Shown here piece after piece: positions 41,201 to 54,214 of a stretch of 64,000 nt of DNA. The position numbers were made by a program, and so were the translations under genes. The notes under the pieces were generated by a model. It ran no database searches. It saw only the letters and a program-made list of their open reading frames with translations, and was not told where the DNA came from. The DNA lies in contig CM034126.1 in assembly GCA_019914995.1 (NCBI GenBank), positions 12,529,001 to 12,593,000 on the forward strand, written 5' to 3'. Numbering within the stretch: the stretch's first letter is position 1; each line of letters starts with the position of its first letter. Source of the DNA: Acanthochlamys bracteata. Its lineage: Eukaryota; Streptophyta; Magnoliopsida; Pandanales; Velloziaceae.

Positions 41201-42517
41201 TACAAATAACGTGGTGCCTGGAGGTGTTGTTGGAATTCAGAATGCTAATGGTGTGAGCGAAGTTGAAGCGGCAGGGCCGGAGGTATGTGCGCGCCGGAGA
41301 AGGGAGAGACGGTTGGGGGTTGATGCTTAAAGAACTGTCAGATCTAGGGTGTGTTCCAATCCGTAGAAAGTTAATTTCCTAAAACTGAATCGGTAGAACT
41401 GAGTTCGTTAAGAATTGAATTACTTCATCTCAGTAAATTCGAATAAATTAAAATACATAAAATAAATTTTAATTTAAAACAGAAAAACGTGAATTCGTAA
41501 AGAAAACACCCCCTCACATGCCAATTCGAAAGCGTTTCAGAATATTTATAAAATAAATTTTTTTTAAAATAAAAAAATTTTTTATGTAAAAAATAATAAA
41601 AATATATAATAAAAATTTCACTACTTAAATTTTTTTTTATATTTTTTAAAATTTTTAAATAATTATAAAATATATATTAAAAATATGAAATAAAAAATTA
41701 AAAATTAGTATTTGAAAAAGCGTTGAGGGGAAAATCCATTATACATTGAAGTATTTAACCTATATTCTTATCTACAGAGTTACATACAGACAATTTGGTA
41801 TTGTAAAACAAAGCGAAAGAATAACACGCTTACAGATTTTTGGTAGCGTTGGTAAACATTAGTGCATCATGGCAGCGAGATATCATCAGACTGGCAGCTC
41901 CGAGCCTCCAACTGCTCATACCTGGAAGAGTTTCAGTAATAAAAGATTAGTGTAAAAAGCTAGATAGTACAAAAGGAGGCGCTATAACCGTTCCAGTAAA
42001 TTGCTAGTAATCAACATAACTAGACTCTGGGCGTGTTTCAAACGTCGTAGTTTACTTTTTTTTATCAGATTTTGAGTTTCGAACGATTCATATATTTTAA
42101 TTACATAAAAAATTCAGAACTTTACTTTCACATGCGAAACTCCAATTTCAATTTTTTTATTTGCACACTTCTCAATATAACTATATTTTTCAATTTTTAA
42201 CACACTTTTAAAATCTATTAAAACACAAATACTGAACTTTATTTTTATTTTATTTTTCAAAAAATTCTACCTTTTATTTTTTATTTTCATAAAACTCATT
42301 TACGGCAACACGCCCTTAATGATCTATATATCTAACAAGCAATACAACAAAACAATGAAAATCATATAATGATATATAAGTACTAGGTCGTGCAGCCAAC
42401 GTTTAAAAAAAAAACTCCAAGGAACAAACATAGAAAAGCAGCTCTAAGGAATGGCTAGAGTAAATTTTGGCGTAAAGCTAGCAAACAAAACCACTTCTGC
42501 TCAGCCTACGCAACTAA
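41201..42517. other. Intergenic with AT-rich elements, UGD 3' side
   Basis: This region holds two probable MITE-like elements (about 41347-41513 and 42029-42315), an AT-rich stretch at 41540-41710 and, from about 41750 or 42320 to 42517, the UGD 3' flank. No gene is seen. Confidence 0.5.
42029..42315. mobile_element. MITE-like element with 9-bp terminal inverted repeats
   Basis: The 287-bp AT-rich segment starts GGGCGTGTT (42029-42037) and ends AACACGCCC (42307-42315), a perfect 9-bp inverted repeat. No coding frame is present. A clear target-site duplication is not visible. Similar ends occur at 34035-34310 and 41347-41513, and a further start (GGGGGTGTTTGG) lies near 63856. Non-autonomous DNA elements with GGG-GTGTTT ends are common in plant gene spacers. 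Confidence 0.6.
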
Positions 42518-43960
42518 TTAAGCGACAGCGGGCATGTCCTTGAGCCAAGAATCAAGTGGCTTTCCGATAGAGTAGACGATGAACCCAATCTCCCTCAGCT
42601 TCTGGAGGTTAGTCACATTGCGGCCATCAAAAATGAAAGCTGGCTTCTGCATGTTGTCAAATATCTTCTTGTAGTCCAACTGCTTGAACTCATCCCACTC
42701 GGTCAGAATGCAAATACCATGAGCTCCATTTGTAGCAATATACGCGTCCCATGTCACCTCAACCTGCTTTACTGTGGTTGGACTCATTGGCTGCAAATGC
42801 AGCGGGTGATCCCAATCAAATTTATTCATTGCAAGGTCTCTCTGGATCTGGTCCTCGGTCACCTGAGGATCATAAATGCTAATCTTAGCCTTGTCCCCTA
42901 GAAGCCCTTTGCACACATCAATGGCTGGAGTCTCCCTAGTGTCACCAGTGTCTTTCTTGAACGCAAAGCCCAGCACTGCTATCTTCTTGCCAGAGACAGT
43001 GTTGAACATGGATGACACAACCCGGTTCACGAAGCGGCTCTTCTGGTAGTCATTGATCTTGATCACCTGCTTCCAGTAGTTAGCAACCTCGGGCAGACCA
43101 TTGCATTCACAGATGTAGACCAAGTTGAGGATATCCTTCTGAAAGCATGATCCTCCAAAGCCAACACTGGCATTCAAGAACTTGGGCCCAATTCTTGAGT
43201 CTTTGCCAACAGCATAGGCGACTTCAGCAACATCTGCACCCGTTGCTTCACAAAGAGCAGATATGGCGTTCACAGATGAGATCCTCTGTGCCAAGAAGGC
43301 ATTAGCAGCAAGCTTGGAGAGCTCAGCTGACCACAAGTTGGTGGTAATAATGCGGTCCTCTGGCACCCAATGAGCATAAACCTCCTTCAATGCTTGAACG
43401 GCCTTGCGGCCCTGTGCAGTTTCGCGGCCACCAATGAGCACACGGTCAGGGTTAAAAAGATCTTGGATTGCAGTACCCTCCGCAAGGAACTCCGGATTGG
43501 AGAGGATTTGGAAATTGATCCCTTTGCCATTGTGGGTGAGAATCTTCTCGATTGCCTCCGCTGTCTTCACTGGTACAGTTGATTTCTCAACAACAATCTT
43601 ATCAGACTTGGCTACATCAGCAATCATGCGGGCAGCACTCTCCCAGTAAGTGAGGTCAGCAGCCTTGCCAGCTCCAAGACCACGAGTCTTAGTAGGGGTG
43701 TTGACCGACACAAAGATAATGTCAGCCTCAGCAACATGCTTCTCAATGTCAGTGGAGAAGAACAGGTTGTGACCACGGCATTGCTTGACAACATCATCAA
43801 GCCCAGGTTCATAGATCGGGAGCTGGTCACTGTTCCAGGCACTGATTCGGGCAACGGAAATGTCAACAACAACAACCTCAATATCAGGGCACTTGAGAGC
43901 AATCACAGCCATCGTTGGGCCACCGACATAGCCGGCTCCAAGACAGCAGATCTTCACCAT
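42518..43960 (-). CDS. UGD: UDP-glucose 6-dehydrogenase
   Basis: Single coding exon, 480 residues, exactly the plant UGD length. It oxidises UDP-glucose to UDP-glucuronate with two NAD+, in the cytosol, supplying UDP-GlcA, -GalUA, -xylose and -arabinose for cell-wall polymers. The NAD-binding loop GAGYVGG is at residues 8-14. The catalytic Cys lies in [10 protein letters not shown] (Cys272). [12 protein letters not shown] and STVPVKTAE are typical family blocks. The frame extends upstream to [10 protein letters not shown], but [14 protein letters not shown] at 43960 is the family start, and a leader-intron acceptor falls inside that extension. Codon use is richer in C/G at third positions than in its neighbours, as expected for a strongly expressed gene. 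Confidence 0.98.
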   Translation of the reverse strand: MVKICCLGAGYVGGPTMAVIALKCPDIEVVVVDISVARISAWNSDQLPIYEPGLDDVVKQCRGHNLFFSTDIEKHVAEADIIFVSVNTPTKTRGLGAGKAADLTYWESAARMIADVAKSDKIVVEKSTVPVKTAEAIEKILTHNGKGINFQILSNPEFLAEGTAIQDLFNPDRVLIGGRETAQGRKAVQALKEVYAHWVPEDRIITTNLWSAELSKLAANAFLAQRISSVNAISALCEATGADVAEVAYAVGKDSRIGPKFLNASVGFGGSCFQKDILNLVYICECNGLPEVANYWKQVIKINDYQKSRFVNRVVSSMFNTVSGKKIAVLGFAFKKDTGDTRETPAIDVCKGLLGDKAKISIYDPQVTEDQIQRDLAMNKFDWDHPLHLQPMSPTTVKQVEVTWDAYIATNGAHGICILTEWDEFKQLDYKKIFDNMQKPAFIFDGRNVTNLQKLREIGFIVYSIGKPLDSWLKDMPAVA

Positions 43961-43967
43961 TTTCGCT

Positions 43968-44622
43968 CTGTTCATAGAAAATCCAATCAAGCTTATACTA
44001 AATAATTATCAGAATAATTAGGCGTTAAATACTGATTAAGCACTCAGCTAGCTCTCACTGAATCAAGGCACGATATCACAAACATTAGACCTCAGATACA
44101 GAAGTTACCTAGATGCTGACTAGAGAACAATTGAATTCACAGATAAATTGATTAATTACCTGAAAGCTAATTGAAAAAAAGAAAGAGATAGGTGAAACTT
44201 CCAATATGAAATCAGTACAAGTTACAACAGTAATCTCAATTTTATATGTTACTAATTTGGTTTACCATTTAATTCGCAGTACAGTAAAAAAATCTAATTG
44301 GCATGAAGCAGATCTACATAAATGAAATAAATACAGCGCCAATAATCCATGGTACAAGATCACAATTTCTGAACAATTTCACGAAAATCTTAGAACACAA
44401 AGTCTTCACTCTCAGAAGCGAATTCAAACACCAAAATGAATCCACATGTCAATCAACTTATCTCAATTAACACGAACCAACAGATCTAACAAATTCATAT
44501 TGCGACCTGCCAGATCCGCCTCATTATAATCAGATAAAAAACAGATACACACCTCCAACAACAGCAATCAATCAAAACGCAAGAAAAAACACAAAAATAA
44601 ATAAAAAACTATTGTAGAATAC
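43968..44622 (-). other. UGD: 5' UTR intron of UGD
   Basis: Acceptor CTATGAACAG|AGCGAAAATGG (ending at 43968) and donor TCAAG|GTATTC (GT at 44622-44621) flank 655 bp just before the start codon. A leader intron in this position is known for plant UGD genes. Confidence 0.75.
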
Positions 44623-44747
44623 CTTGATTCAATGAAAAATTGATCGACGATTGTTCTGCCCGAGCAACAACGGGTGAAACTCTTTTGTTTTTTATCTTTG
44701 AGATCTTGTTGTGGAGGGAATCAAAGGGGGAGTCTTGAGCTCTCCCT

Positions 44748-44757
44748 CCTTTTATAC
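44748..44757 (-). promoter_or_regulatory. UGD: TATA box of UGD
   Basis: On the minus strand GAGTATAAAAGGAGGG lies about 125 bp upstream of the leader-intron donor, with a pyrimidine/GA-rich leader after it. It is a near-perfect plant TATA box. Confidence 0.7.
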
Positions 44758-44759
44758 TC

Positions 44760-45323
44760 GCATAACTCAGCCCTCTATTTCAGAGTTCAGACCGATTACC
44801 AAACGGTCCCCCACAGCTTTTAATTGTTTTCGTAAAACTCCCTCCTCTTAAAAAAAAATTTATTATTGTTTTATTTTACGTTTTATAATAAATTTTTTAT
44901 TTAATTTATATAATTTAAATTTTTAAAAATATAAAAAAATTTACGTAATAAAATATTTTATTTTTTATTTTTTAAATTAAAGTAATAAAACTTGTTATCG
45001 AAATGAAATAAAATAAAATAAAATATTTTTTATTTAAAAATTATTTTTTACGAAATAAAATAAAGTATCTGGGCTGAAATAACAATTGCAGGCCCAACAA
45101 CTGACTTCTTCTTTCCGTACTTTTAGGCCTCGATATATCTCCTGAGCCCAAAACATTAATTTCTGTCACTCCATCCAATGGCCAGCAATCTTCCACCATT
45201 CGAATATTTATCTCCTCACACGAGAAAACTAGCCGTTAACTCTAACGTCTCTCTTCTTCTCTCACAACACTAAAATCACTCTTCAATCAACCAACCAACA
45301 GAAATTGTAGATTCGATCCAGCA
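44760..45323. promoter_or_regulatory. Divergent spacer, UGD / TPX2-family gene
   Basis: The spacer between head-to-head genes contains an almost pure A/T stretch (44850-45060). Pyrimidine-rich leader sequence (CTCTCTTCTTCTCTC, 45248-45262) precedes the TPX2-family start. Confidence 0.5.
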
Positions 45324-48300
45324 ATGTCTACACCGGCGAAGACTCCCCGCCGCCGCCAATCAACGGTAATCGATTCCGAGAACTCAGATCCCAATATTCA
45401 ATTCTCTTCACCGCAATCTTCGTCGTTGAAACAATCGAAGACACCAGTGTCGAAATCATCGGCGGTTAAATCAAAGATTAACGCTTATTCCACCCCCAAA
45501 TCTCCACCGCCGCCTCCTCTATCGTTGGGTAATGCTGCTCCTGTTGTTCCACGGGAGCGCAGGTTTATTGTTGCGAAAAAGAAGAACTCGAAGGGTGTGG
45601 ATTGTAATAAGAGCAGGGAAGTGGCTTATGAAGCCCTCCGTCGATCGCAAGATGAGTTTTTCCGGAAACCTAATGCTGATAATCAAGTTTTGATCCCTGG
45701 TGAGCTGTTAGGTTCTGTTGAAGTACAGAAAAATGATAGTTTGGTGAAGAAGGAATTGGGGAAAATTGACGAAGAATCAAATGAAGTGAAGAATTTGGTA
45801 CTTGAAGAAGCTATACAGAAGGAAGAGAATCGATTGCAGCAGCAGAAACAACAAGATTTTGTGAGCAGTGCAGAGACAAAGAAATTGAAGAGTTTGGTAA
45901 TGGAGGAGGCATTGAATTGCTTGCCTGAACCGGGATCAGGGAGGGTGAAACACTTGGTGCAAGCATTTGAGAGCTTGCTTTCGTTGTCAAAGGAGCATGA
46001 CGATGGGACGATGGTTGAGGATAGCAAGAGGAAGGTGTTTAATTGGGCGTTGCCTGGATTGCAACAACTGCCTAGTAAGATGGCTGGAGTGGAAACTGAG
46101 TCTTCTGTTTCGGTGCCGGTTTTCTCGTCAGTAGAGTTCGTTCCTTCAAAGGAGTTCCACAGGGATTCTCGATTGTGTTCTTCATTGGATAGCTGTGGTG
46201 ATAGGTGAGAAAAATGTCATTTGATTTTCTTTATCACTATGAAAATGATGCTAAATGCAATGCTACTAATTTCTGTTTCGTTGGTATCTTTGTCATGTAT
46301 ATTGTTGTAGATTGAGCTGGGGAAGTAGGACAACTGGTGGAGGTCGTCGGAGTAGGCGCAATGTGAGTATTTTTTCTTGACACGCTATTGATTAGTCTAT
46401 GTTGGTTAGATGTTGAGTTTGATGATAGTATGTTACTTTCAGAGTACTGATTCCACTGGAAGGAGCTGGAATAAGAAGCTGAAGGTTACCAGCCAGAAGC
46501 CCTTTAAGCTAAGGACTGAGGTATTTTCAGTAATTAAGAATATATACTAATGCAATATTGCAGTACATAGTCACCTCCGAGCTTTGTCTAATATGTAATG
46601 TATGTTTCTGACATGAGATAAGTAGCTTTTCATGCTCTTACACAGTACACTTAAAAAATTTTATTGCACCAGCAATTCTTTAGCTAGGTAGTATTGGCCT
46701 CAAATTATCTAGCTGAGTTCTGATGTCTCCTTTCTTGGTGGGGGAGACATGATTGTTTAATAACGCCAGGAATGCCTGGCCATCCTTATTTATATCTTTG
46801 TATGAATTGTAGCATCTGTGCTTTATTTAGAAAATGAAGTCCTTGTATGCACACTCTCTGTGACGTAGGTTTCTAATTTACTAGGCTCATTGTCAGAAGT
46901 CTTGGTTGCCTATTTTAGTTTTCTTGAGTTGACTGCAAACTTAATCAGACTGCTCTGATCTTGTGTTGATCTTGGGCTAATTTGTAAGTTACCGTGCCAC
47001 AGCAAAGAGGAAGAGTCAAGGAAGAACAGTTTTGTAGGAAAGTGCAGGAGATGATAATAGAGGAAGAGAAAAAACGGATACCCATAGCTCAAGGCCTTCC
47101 ATGGACAACAGATGAACCAGAGGTGAATCATGAATCTCTCATCCTATTTTAGTGAAGCTTATGTTCTCCATTCTCTTTTTAAGTAGTTAACCTTTTCAGA
47201 TATCTGCTAACGTTTTTATTTTGAAGCAGTATCTGTTTTGATGAAGCTCAACTCGATGAGTAGATTTATGTGCTATGTAAGAATGTCAAGTAAGATCACC
47301 AATATGCTTCTTACTTATCAATCAGTCTAGGATGGTTGAGGAGGGAAGAATTGTTTAATTCATGTTACTAAGTACAGAGCTCATTAGATTTATATGATGG
47401 TAAGTAGTTAAGGGTACTGTGTTAATAACTTAATGTTCAAATATTCTCTTCTCTGTGATATAGATGGATGTCTGAAAAATGGGAAAGAGTTTAAGTCCAT
47501 AACTAGATTCTATTTAAAATGCATATCAAATTTTCTTTTGTACATGATGATATGAGAATATCAGGTGTGTATAGTGAACGGAAAGTGACTTTAAGGTCCT
47601 CTTTATTTTGCAAGCGGAGAATTGACAGCTGGTTTTTGGTATAGTTACTTATGTACTCAACTACCTTTTGTTGTAGAGAACATTCTCTTTTTGTTTTGTG
47701 TTATATACAGCAAGCTTTTTCAATTTATGCATTCATAACAATTGATGTTGCTGGCTGGTTAATATGGTTCTTGAACTTGTTGATATGGTCAGTGTTTGGT
47801 AAAACCTCATATAAAGGATCCTACAGAACCACTTGATATCATTCTTCATAGTGATGTTCGAGCAGTAGAGCGAGCGGAATTCGATCACTATGTAAGTTCC
47901 TTATCAGATACTAGTTCACAGGCCTTCCAAACGTTTAGTAGTACCTGATTGGAGCTTCACTGTAGCTTTTGAAGACACCAAACTTAACCTTTATATGAAT
48001 GTCCTTGTAGGTTACAGAGCGGATCAGCCTTGCTGAACATTTAAAACAGGAAAGAGAGCGACTAAGAAAGGTATGCAAATTTACCTGGCTGTAGTCCAAT
48101 TGCTGCCAGTAATCCATTAGATGTATGCATCTTTAATGGTATCTTGTTTGCATCTGTCTGATAGTTGGAAGAAGAAGAGGAGATTAGGAGACTCAGAAGG
48201 GAACTCGTGCCTAAAGCTCAACCAATGCCTTACTTTGATCGGCCCTTTGTCCCAAAGAAGTGAGCATTATTTTGTTGAAATTCCTAGAAAAAATAATTGT

Positions 48301-48413
48301 AATGGTGTTAAACCAATGATCTGACAGAATCACTTTTTGCTGGGGAACAGGTCATCCAAACCTAGGACGGTGCCTAAGGAACCAAGATTCCATGCTCGTC
48401 AGCAAAAAGAATG
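45324..48413 (+). CDS. TPX2-family microtubule-associated protein, eight exons, 3' end uncertain
   Basis: Exons 45324-46204, 46311-46362, 46443-46520, 47003-47122, 47793-47891, 48011-48070, 48165-48259, 48351-48413; about 483 residues to the last donor-like site. The first 290 residues are Ser/Pro/Lys-rich and disordered (MSTPAKTPRRRQS). The C-terminal half carries the plant TPX2-domain signature: KPFKLRTEQRGRVKEEQF, a Glu/Lys/Arg-rich helix (LKQERERLRKLEEEEEIRR), then YFDRPFVPKKSSKP and PKEPRFHARQQKE. TPX2-domain proteins bind and nucleate spindle and cortical microtubules. Size and layout fit the Arabidopsis group that includes At5g15510. The end is unclear: after AAAGAATG, a splice to acceptors near 48549 or 48690 would make an immediate TGA, one at 48611 adds eight residues, and read-through gives a 15-residue tail. 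Confidence 0.87.
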
Positions 48414-49555
48414 GTACTTCAACTTCTCCCACATGCATGCCTGTCTTTTTTTTTCTCTAATTAAGTAAGTCTTAGTATGTTCTATTACTAGACATCATCT
48501 TTTTATTTTATATGCATATACCAATCTAGAAATTTTTTTCTTGATATAGAATGTACACTATCCAAAATTTGTTCAAACTTCTGATGCTCTACTATCCACA
48601 TGCTTTCAGTAACAGTCTGGTTTGCCTTGAAGGTTGATGCCTCTGCCAGGCCTTTGGCAAAAACGAAGTTTTGCTGAGGGAGAGTGCAGATCCAAGATGC
48701 TGGAAGTTCCATTCTAGGAACACGACACATTCTTTTTCTGGGTTACACTGTAAATTTGCTACATTCTTAAGTTTCTTCCTGAGAATTAATTCTTTCATTT
48801 TTCCTGATGTAAAATTTACTGGAGAGTGTCTGCTCTTCACTCCATGCATGCACCACTAAACATTCTTTTCTGGTGTGCTAATGGAAAATTTTTCATTCAT
48901 GTACATGATCTGATTTTGAAATAATCAAATGTCAAGAACCTCTGCATGGAATTTCACCCGGAGCTGAGTAACAGCAGTTTCATCTAACTACTAAGTGGCA
49001 CAAATTATGGGTATTTTAAAATCAATGTTGGTTGAATTATTTTCAAATTCAAAATAATGACCAATATTATATAGCACATCACTCATCTAATATAGCAAAT
49101 TATTATGATTTCGCTCATGAAGTTATCATTTTTGAAAAATAAAAGACAGCAAGTGCATGTACGGGTTCAAGTTCACAGAGCACATTACCTTGCTTTAAAG
49201 AAAGAGGTTGGCAAGACATTAAAGTAAGGTACAACTATGGCAAAGAGACACTTCTTCGACTTTTATCTTATTCTAAGAACCAGCTGAAACACGAAAGAGA
49301 AAAGTTAAGAATACATAGAAACAAGAAAGATTATACGTAAACAAATTTCAAGTGAATCAGTTAGCGCTGTGCCATTGTGCTCTAGCAAGGGAGATTCGAA
49401 GAACTAAATCTTTACTCAAAGGAGAAAACCTCTCATTTTGTTTATCAAGTAATAAGGTAAAGATTTGAAGCATCTTACAAAAACAATTATTTGACAACTC
49501 AATTCATGCTGGTTTAGCAGGAGAAATATTCAACAATGTAAGAAGAAAAAAAGGC
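48414..49555. other. Convergent 3' region, TPX2-family gene and MPPB
   Basis: This stretch contains the unresolved 3' end of the TPX2-family gene and the MPPB 3' UTR. Short frames on both strands lack features. Confidence 0.5.
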
Positions 49556-52500
49556 TCAATAGCGAAGCAAGTAGGTCCTGCGTCTGAACCAGTTGTAATC
49601 TGGAAGCTTTTGGATTGGTCCCATTGCAGCGATTGCAATATCCTGCAACACCAAAACAGAACAGCTCAACTTCCTCATGTAATTGATACAAGAAGCAAAA
49701 AATATATCCTAAACAATAACATGACAACTGGCCAACGCAAATTCTAGATTCTATCACCCTCAAGCAAGCACCACAAAACATTAGCATGAAAGTTCTGGTT
49801 GACCTAGAATTTACCCATAGGTTAACCAGAAACATATCCGTTAATTCGAACACTAACACAGAAGTATAATAGCAAGAACAAAGTATTAGTTGTTGATCAC
49901 AGTAAATCCTTACCCCAACCATCAGATTTCAAATTTTATCATGATGATTTACTGCAACAATCTATGTAGCCTTCCGAGTTTTCTCAAAGTATTAGTAAGG
50001 AAAAAAATTTATTAGAAGTGTTAAGGTTTAAGGGTTTGTAACAAGTTCTGTAGCACCCACCTGATCAAATATGAAGCGATTAGCAACACGCTTGATTGTG
50101 CTTGGATCAACCGCATCTATCCTAGCAAAAAGTTCAGCTGCTGGTAGTCTACGACCATACGTGAGTAGCTGCAATTGCAAAATCATGATCCTTGGTGACC
50201 TCATAAATTGAAGAACCACCTAATTCACAGTCAAACAACATCAAAACTAAATTACCTGGCGACCAATATCTTCAGCTACAGGACTAGTCCCATCAATATG
50301 AAGTTGAAGAGAAGATTTTATCTGTGCAAACAAGTTTATTAGTATTCCTATGTCCATACCTTGAGGATAGCACTTGCACAAATCCATGAGAAAAACACAG
50401 TAATTTCATTTTCTCTTTAATTCATTTATATAGAAATCTAGGACTGCATGTGTTCGACGAAGTTCAGGAGTTTTTTTCTGGATAGAAGGTACCATAAATA
50501 TGAAAAGCAAGGTAAGCAATAGAAGAAAGAATTGGCCAAACTCTTACTATATGATTATACATAGGGATCTTTCAAACACATATAACATTAGCTGCTATAG
50601 AATTACTTGTAAACCGCCTACCTGATTACGAGCACGGATAACATCAGCATCTGACACTCGGTATGACAACTTGCTTATCTCATGCATAATCGCCCAGGCC
50701 AAATCATCCAAACCATCAGGCTGAGTAGGTACATGAAAAACAGAATAAGTAGCCCCGATAATTATTAAATAACCTAAAGAGATTGCACATGTTCAAAGCA
50801 TCTCCTGTCTCATAGAAACAGTGTAAAACAAGCCTCTGGAGATGACACAAATCAAGTCTGCCAAAGGCTTATTAAGTACAGTAACTATTGGAACAATGAT
50901 AAGGCAGATAGCAAAGTAGACAGAACCTAGAAAATGACAATTTCTGTAACACTTTCTAAGCGTTACAACAGAGTAGAAATATTATATGCTAAAGGAGTGG
51001 AGAACCATCTTCAGTTGCTACCACAAGCAACAAGATAAAAATAAATTCCATGAGAAATGATATACGAGATCCTACCAACAGCATTCAATAGTGTTCAATC
51101 CTATTAACATTCAATCATCACATGAAAGGAATCTTTAATTTTTGGAAGATCCTTAATACAAATGACGGCATAGAAAATGCTCATATGCTAACAATTAACA
51201 ACAGAACACTTTAGTCAGCAATTAGAGCATCCAGGTTCAATAACATACAGGATCCATGAAGATGGCTACAGAAACTCATCATGACAATGAACTACATGCA
51301 ACCTTTAGAAAGTATAACAGACTAAACAATTACTGGAACGTTTCAGTGAAACCTATACACAAGTAGGGTATTCCACAAACAGAATATATCAACCTTGAAT
51401 TCAAAAGCATCATTAATGTCAAATTTCACATAGATTCAATAAACCGTTTCCCTACTTCCTAAAGCAAAAGTACAGGCTAACATAGAGTAACCTATTCGTA
51501 CCATGATGTCAAATGTATACTCAGAGCATACGTCATGTGATCAGGTTGATGCAACAAATTTTTAAAATGGTACTCTATTCAAATTATCTAAAACAAATAC
51601 AACCTTTTCATTCAGGGAATATCTCTAAGAAAATAAATTTTTCGTATAAAGTAAGCATATAAACAAACCTTGGCAACTGCGTGAACCCCAAAGAGGCCTA
51701 TATCCTTATAGTTTGTATTGAAGGCCATCATGCTTTCTGCTATCTCATTAATAGCTATCCTTTGTACAAGCTCTGAACTGTTCGGCATTGGTATATTGCC
51801 AATTAGAAATGTAACATTAAGACATCAAATATCAACAATGGAAAAAAGAAAGCTTACCCGATATGCTTCCCTCCTCCGGCATTCTTACTCCAAGAACCTA
51901 ATATACTCTGCATAACCATCAAAGCTATAGAATCTGGATCCGTCCAGGATGCTCCACTGAAAGCAACAGCGAGGTGTGCAAGTTGCATATCATCATCTAT
52001 GATGCGAATCTAAGTTTGATAAACTGTTTAAGTTATAAATAGCGATTATATTGCTGCTTTGTAATTTTGGGCATAGTACAAATCAGACCTCAGAACCAGT
52101 AAAAATAGCAGGTTCTTTAGCAACCAACTGGGATGCGGTAGTCGGATCAGTTGAAAGCTTTGTAAAGTTTTTCTTGACTAGCTCCACCAAGTCTTCATGC
52201 TTAACAGCCCCAGCAGCAGAAATGACCTGCAAAATGATACTGGGTAAACACATAGTCAAGCTTTGTTATAAAAGCAGAAGGCACAAGCTACATAAGCTGT
52301 TGAATGCTTCTAATCATATTTTGAGGGAAGACCACAAACCATTCTGGGAGCAGTGTAGTGGTTCAAGATGTAGTTCTTAAGGTGCTCTTTCGTTATTGTC
52401 TTGACGTTTTGAGCAGGACCCAAAATAGTCCTTCCCAACGGTGAATATTGGAAAGCTGTTGCATGCAGATGATCGAATATGACTTCTTCTGTTTGCCCCT

Positions 52501-54214
52501 CCACCTGAAAGCCATAGAAGTGAATTAGAAATAACCTTGATCATTTTGGTCTATTGGGTTGTACAATACTCCAAATTTGAAAGGCACTATGTAAATTGAA
52601 CACTATACTAGGAAATTGAGAAAAGCACAGAACAACCCCTCGGAGTGAAGCACATAATGCACAAAAGGGATATGTAAATGATAAACCTACGTAAGTTCCA
52701 TACAATTGCCTCTATTACCTTGAATGATGCTGATGACAGAAACTTACTATGGCAAAAACTATGTGAATATGCGATTAAATCTCATGATATTAAGAGACTA
52801 TGCTAAAAGCCATTAGGAGTACCAACAAAACCCAAAATAATTACCTTATAATGACATCAAACAATATGAGTTCCTACAAACCATCCCCTTATCACACTAC
52901 AAAGTGTTACTTCTATAACAAAAGGAATTATAACTATTCTACTTACGGTAGTAAGTATAAACAGTAGGTCATGATGACAATATTTCATGTTGCAATTGAA
53001 CTGAAGCACACATCTTTCAATTTACAACTATATATCATGTTCTCGTACTCATAAGTTTAAGAATATCTATCAATGTCTAAGTGAGATAGCAAATAAACAT
53101 AAATTCTTCAGTTAGGTTATAGGATCATTATTCAGCACATCAAGAACAGTAGAGTTGCAACTTTTGAAAAGATTGCTACATAGAATAAGCACTTAGTGCA
53201 TCATTGCTAAAGCAAATATAATCCTACCAACTTGGATGATAAGAAAACTGCAATCATTGTGAGCAAACTCAAATGCAATCATCAGTCAGAATAAATAATT
53301 AAGTTCGCTGGTGCCAATGTCCTCATGAACATGAAATATATATCTATTCTACAGAATAGAGAAACTAAAGAGGAAAGGTTGCATTTTTTTGATAAATTAT
53401 GAAGCAATTTTGGATCCCAAAAGCTAAAACATTTGTTCTAAAGCCTCCACAAATTCCAAAAAGCATGACATGACAAGAAACCAATGAGATCTGCTTTGCA
53501 AAAGTCAAGCAGATAAAAAACCAACAACCAAACAAACAGAATGACTCAATGATTACATACCTCTGCCATCTCCCGAAGGATCACGTCCCGTTCCCGCTCG
53601 ATCCTTGCATCTTCGAATTTCGAGTTCTGTAAAATATCAGCCAATATTTCAACCGCCTTGGCGACATCATTCTCCATCACCTTGGCATAGTAAGTGGTCT
53701 GCTCCCTCGAAGTGTACGCATTCAAATGCGCGCCCATATCTTCAATCTCCATCTCGAGCTTCTGAACAGATCTCGACTCTGTTCCCTTAAAAATCATGTG
53801 TTCGAGAAAGTGCGCAGTCCCATTGGTCTCATCTGTCTCAAACCTGCTTCCCGCATCGATCCAAACCCCAACCGTCGCCGTACGAGCGGCGAGGTTAGAC
53901 TCAGTAGCAACACGCAAACCGGAAGGCAGCGTTGTTACACGTGTCTCAGGGAATGCAAGGATTGGAGAGTGATCAACGGTTCTAGGATGCGGTGAGGCGT
54001 GGCGGAGAAACTTTGGATTTGGATCTTCGAGGCGGGAGATCTTTTGTTTAACTTGATCGGCTAACTCATCGTAGAGGAGATACGGTTTGCTTGGAGCAGA
54101 AGCAGCTGGTGCGGCGGCGGAAGAAGGAGCGATCGCCGCAGCGGTAGAGAATGGGCGGAGGAGATAGGTGCTCCGGTGGCGTGCTGCGGCGGAGAGCAGG
54201 CGAGTAATCGCCAT
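49556..54214 (-). CDS. MPPBETA: Mitochondrial processing peptidase beta / complex III core 1, nine exons, one-base frameshift in exon 4
   Basis: Exons in gene order: 54214-53561, 52504-52340, 52226-52089, 52010-51858, 51777-51669, 50720-50622, 50321-50256, 50168-50061, 49642-49556. Without one extra base it encodes 525 residues (Arabidopsis 531). MPPB removes presequences from imported proteins and, in plants, is also the core I subunit of the cytochrome bc1 complex. The zinc motif HFLEH (H135, E138, H139) is intact; [20 protein letters not shown] and the C-terminus [12 protein letters not shown] are family hallmarks. Start: [13 protein letters not shown] at 54214, which begins a mitochondrial presequence; the frame runs on upstream to 54340 without support. 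Exon 4 is 153 nt where phase demands 152. GTTGCTTTTCAGTGG has four Ts where the family reading VAFSG needs three. As written, the frame breaks after about residue 336. Confidence 0.93.

Noticed and set aside
43370..44005. Several antisense and shifted frames over UGD
   Set aside because: They are shadows of the long, GC-biased UGD exon.
45683..46027. Minus-strand 114-residue Ser/Cys/Phe-rich frame
   Set aside because: It is the reverse of the Lys/Glu-rich part of the TPX2-family gene; no independent evidence.
47651..47836. 61-residue plus-strand hydrophobic frame
   Set aside because: It is intron 4 of the TPX2-family gene and the start of exon 5 read out of frame.
49530..49922. 130-residue minus-strand frame
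   Set aside because: It overlaps the last MPPB exon in a different frame and is mostly intron sequence.
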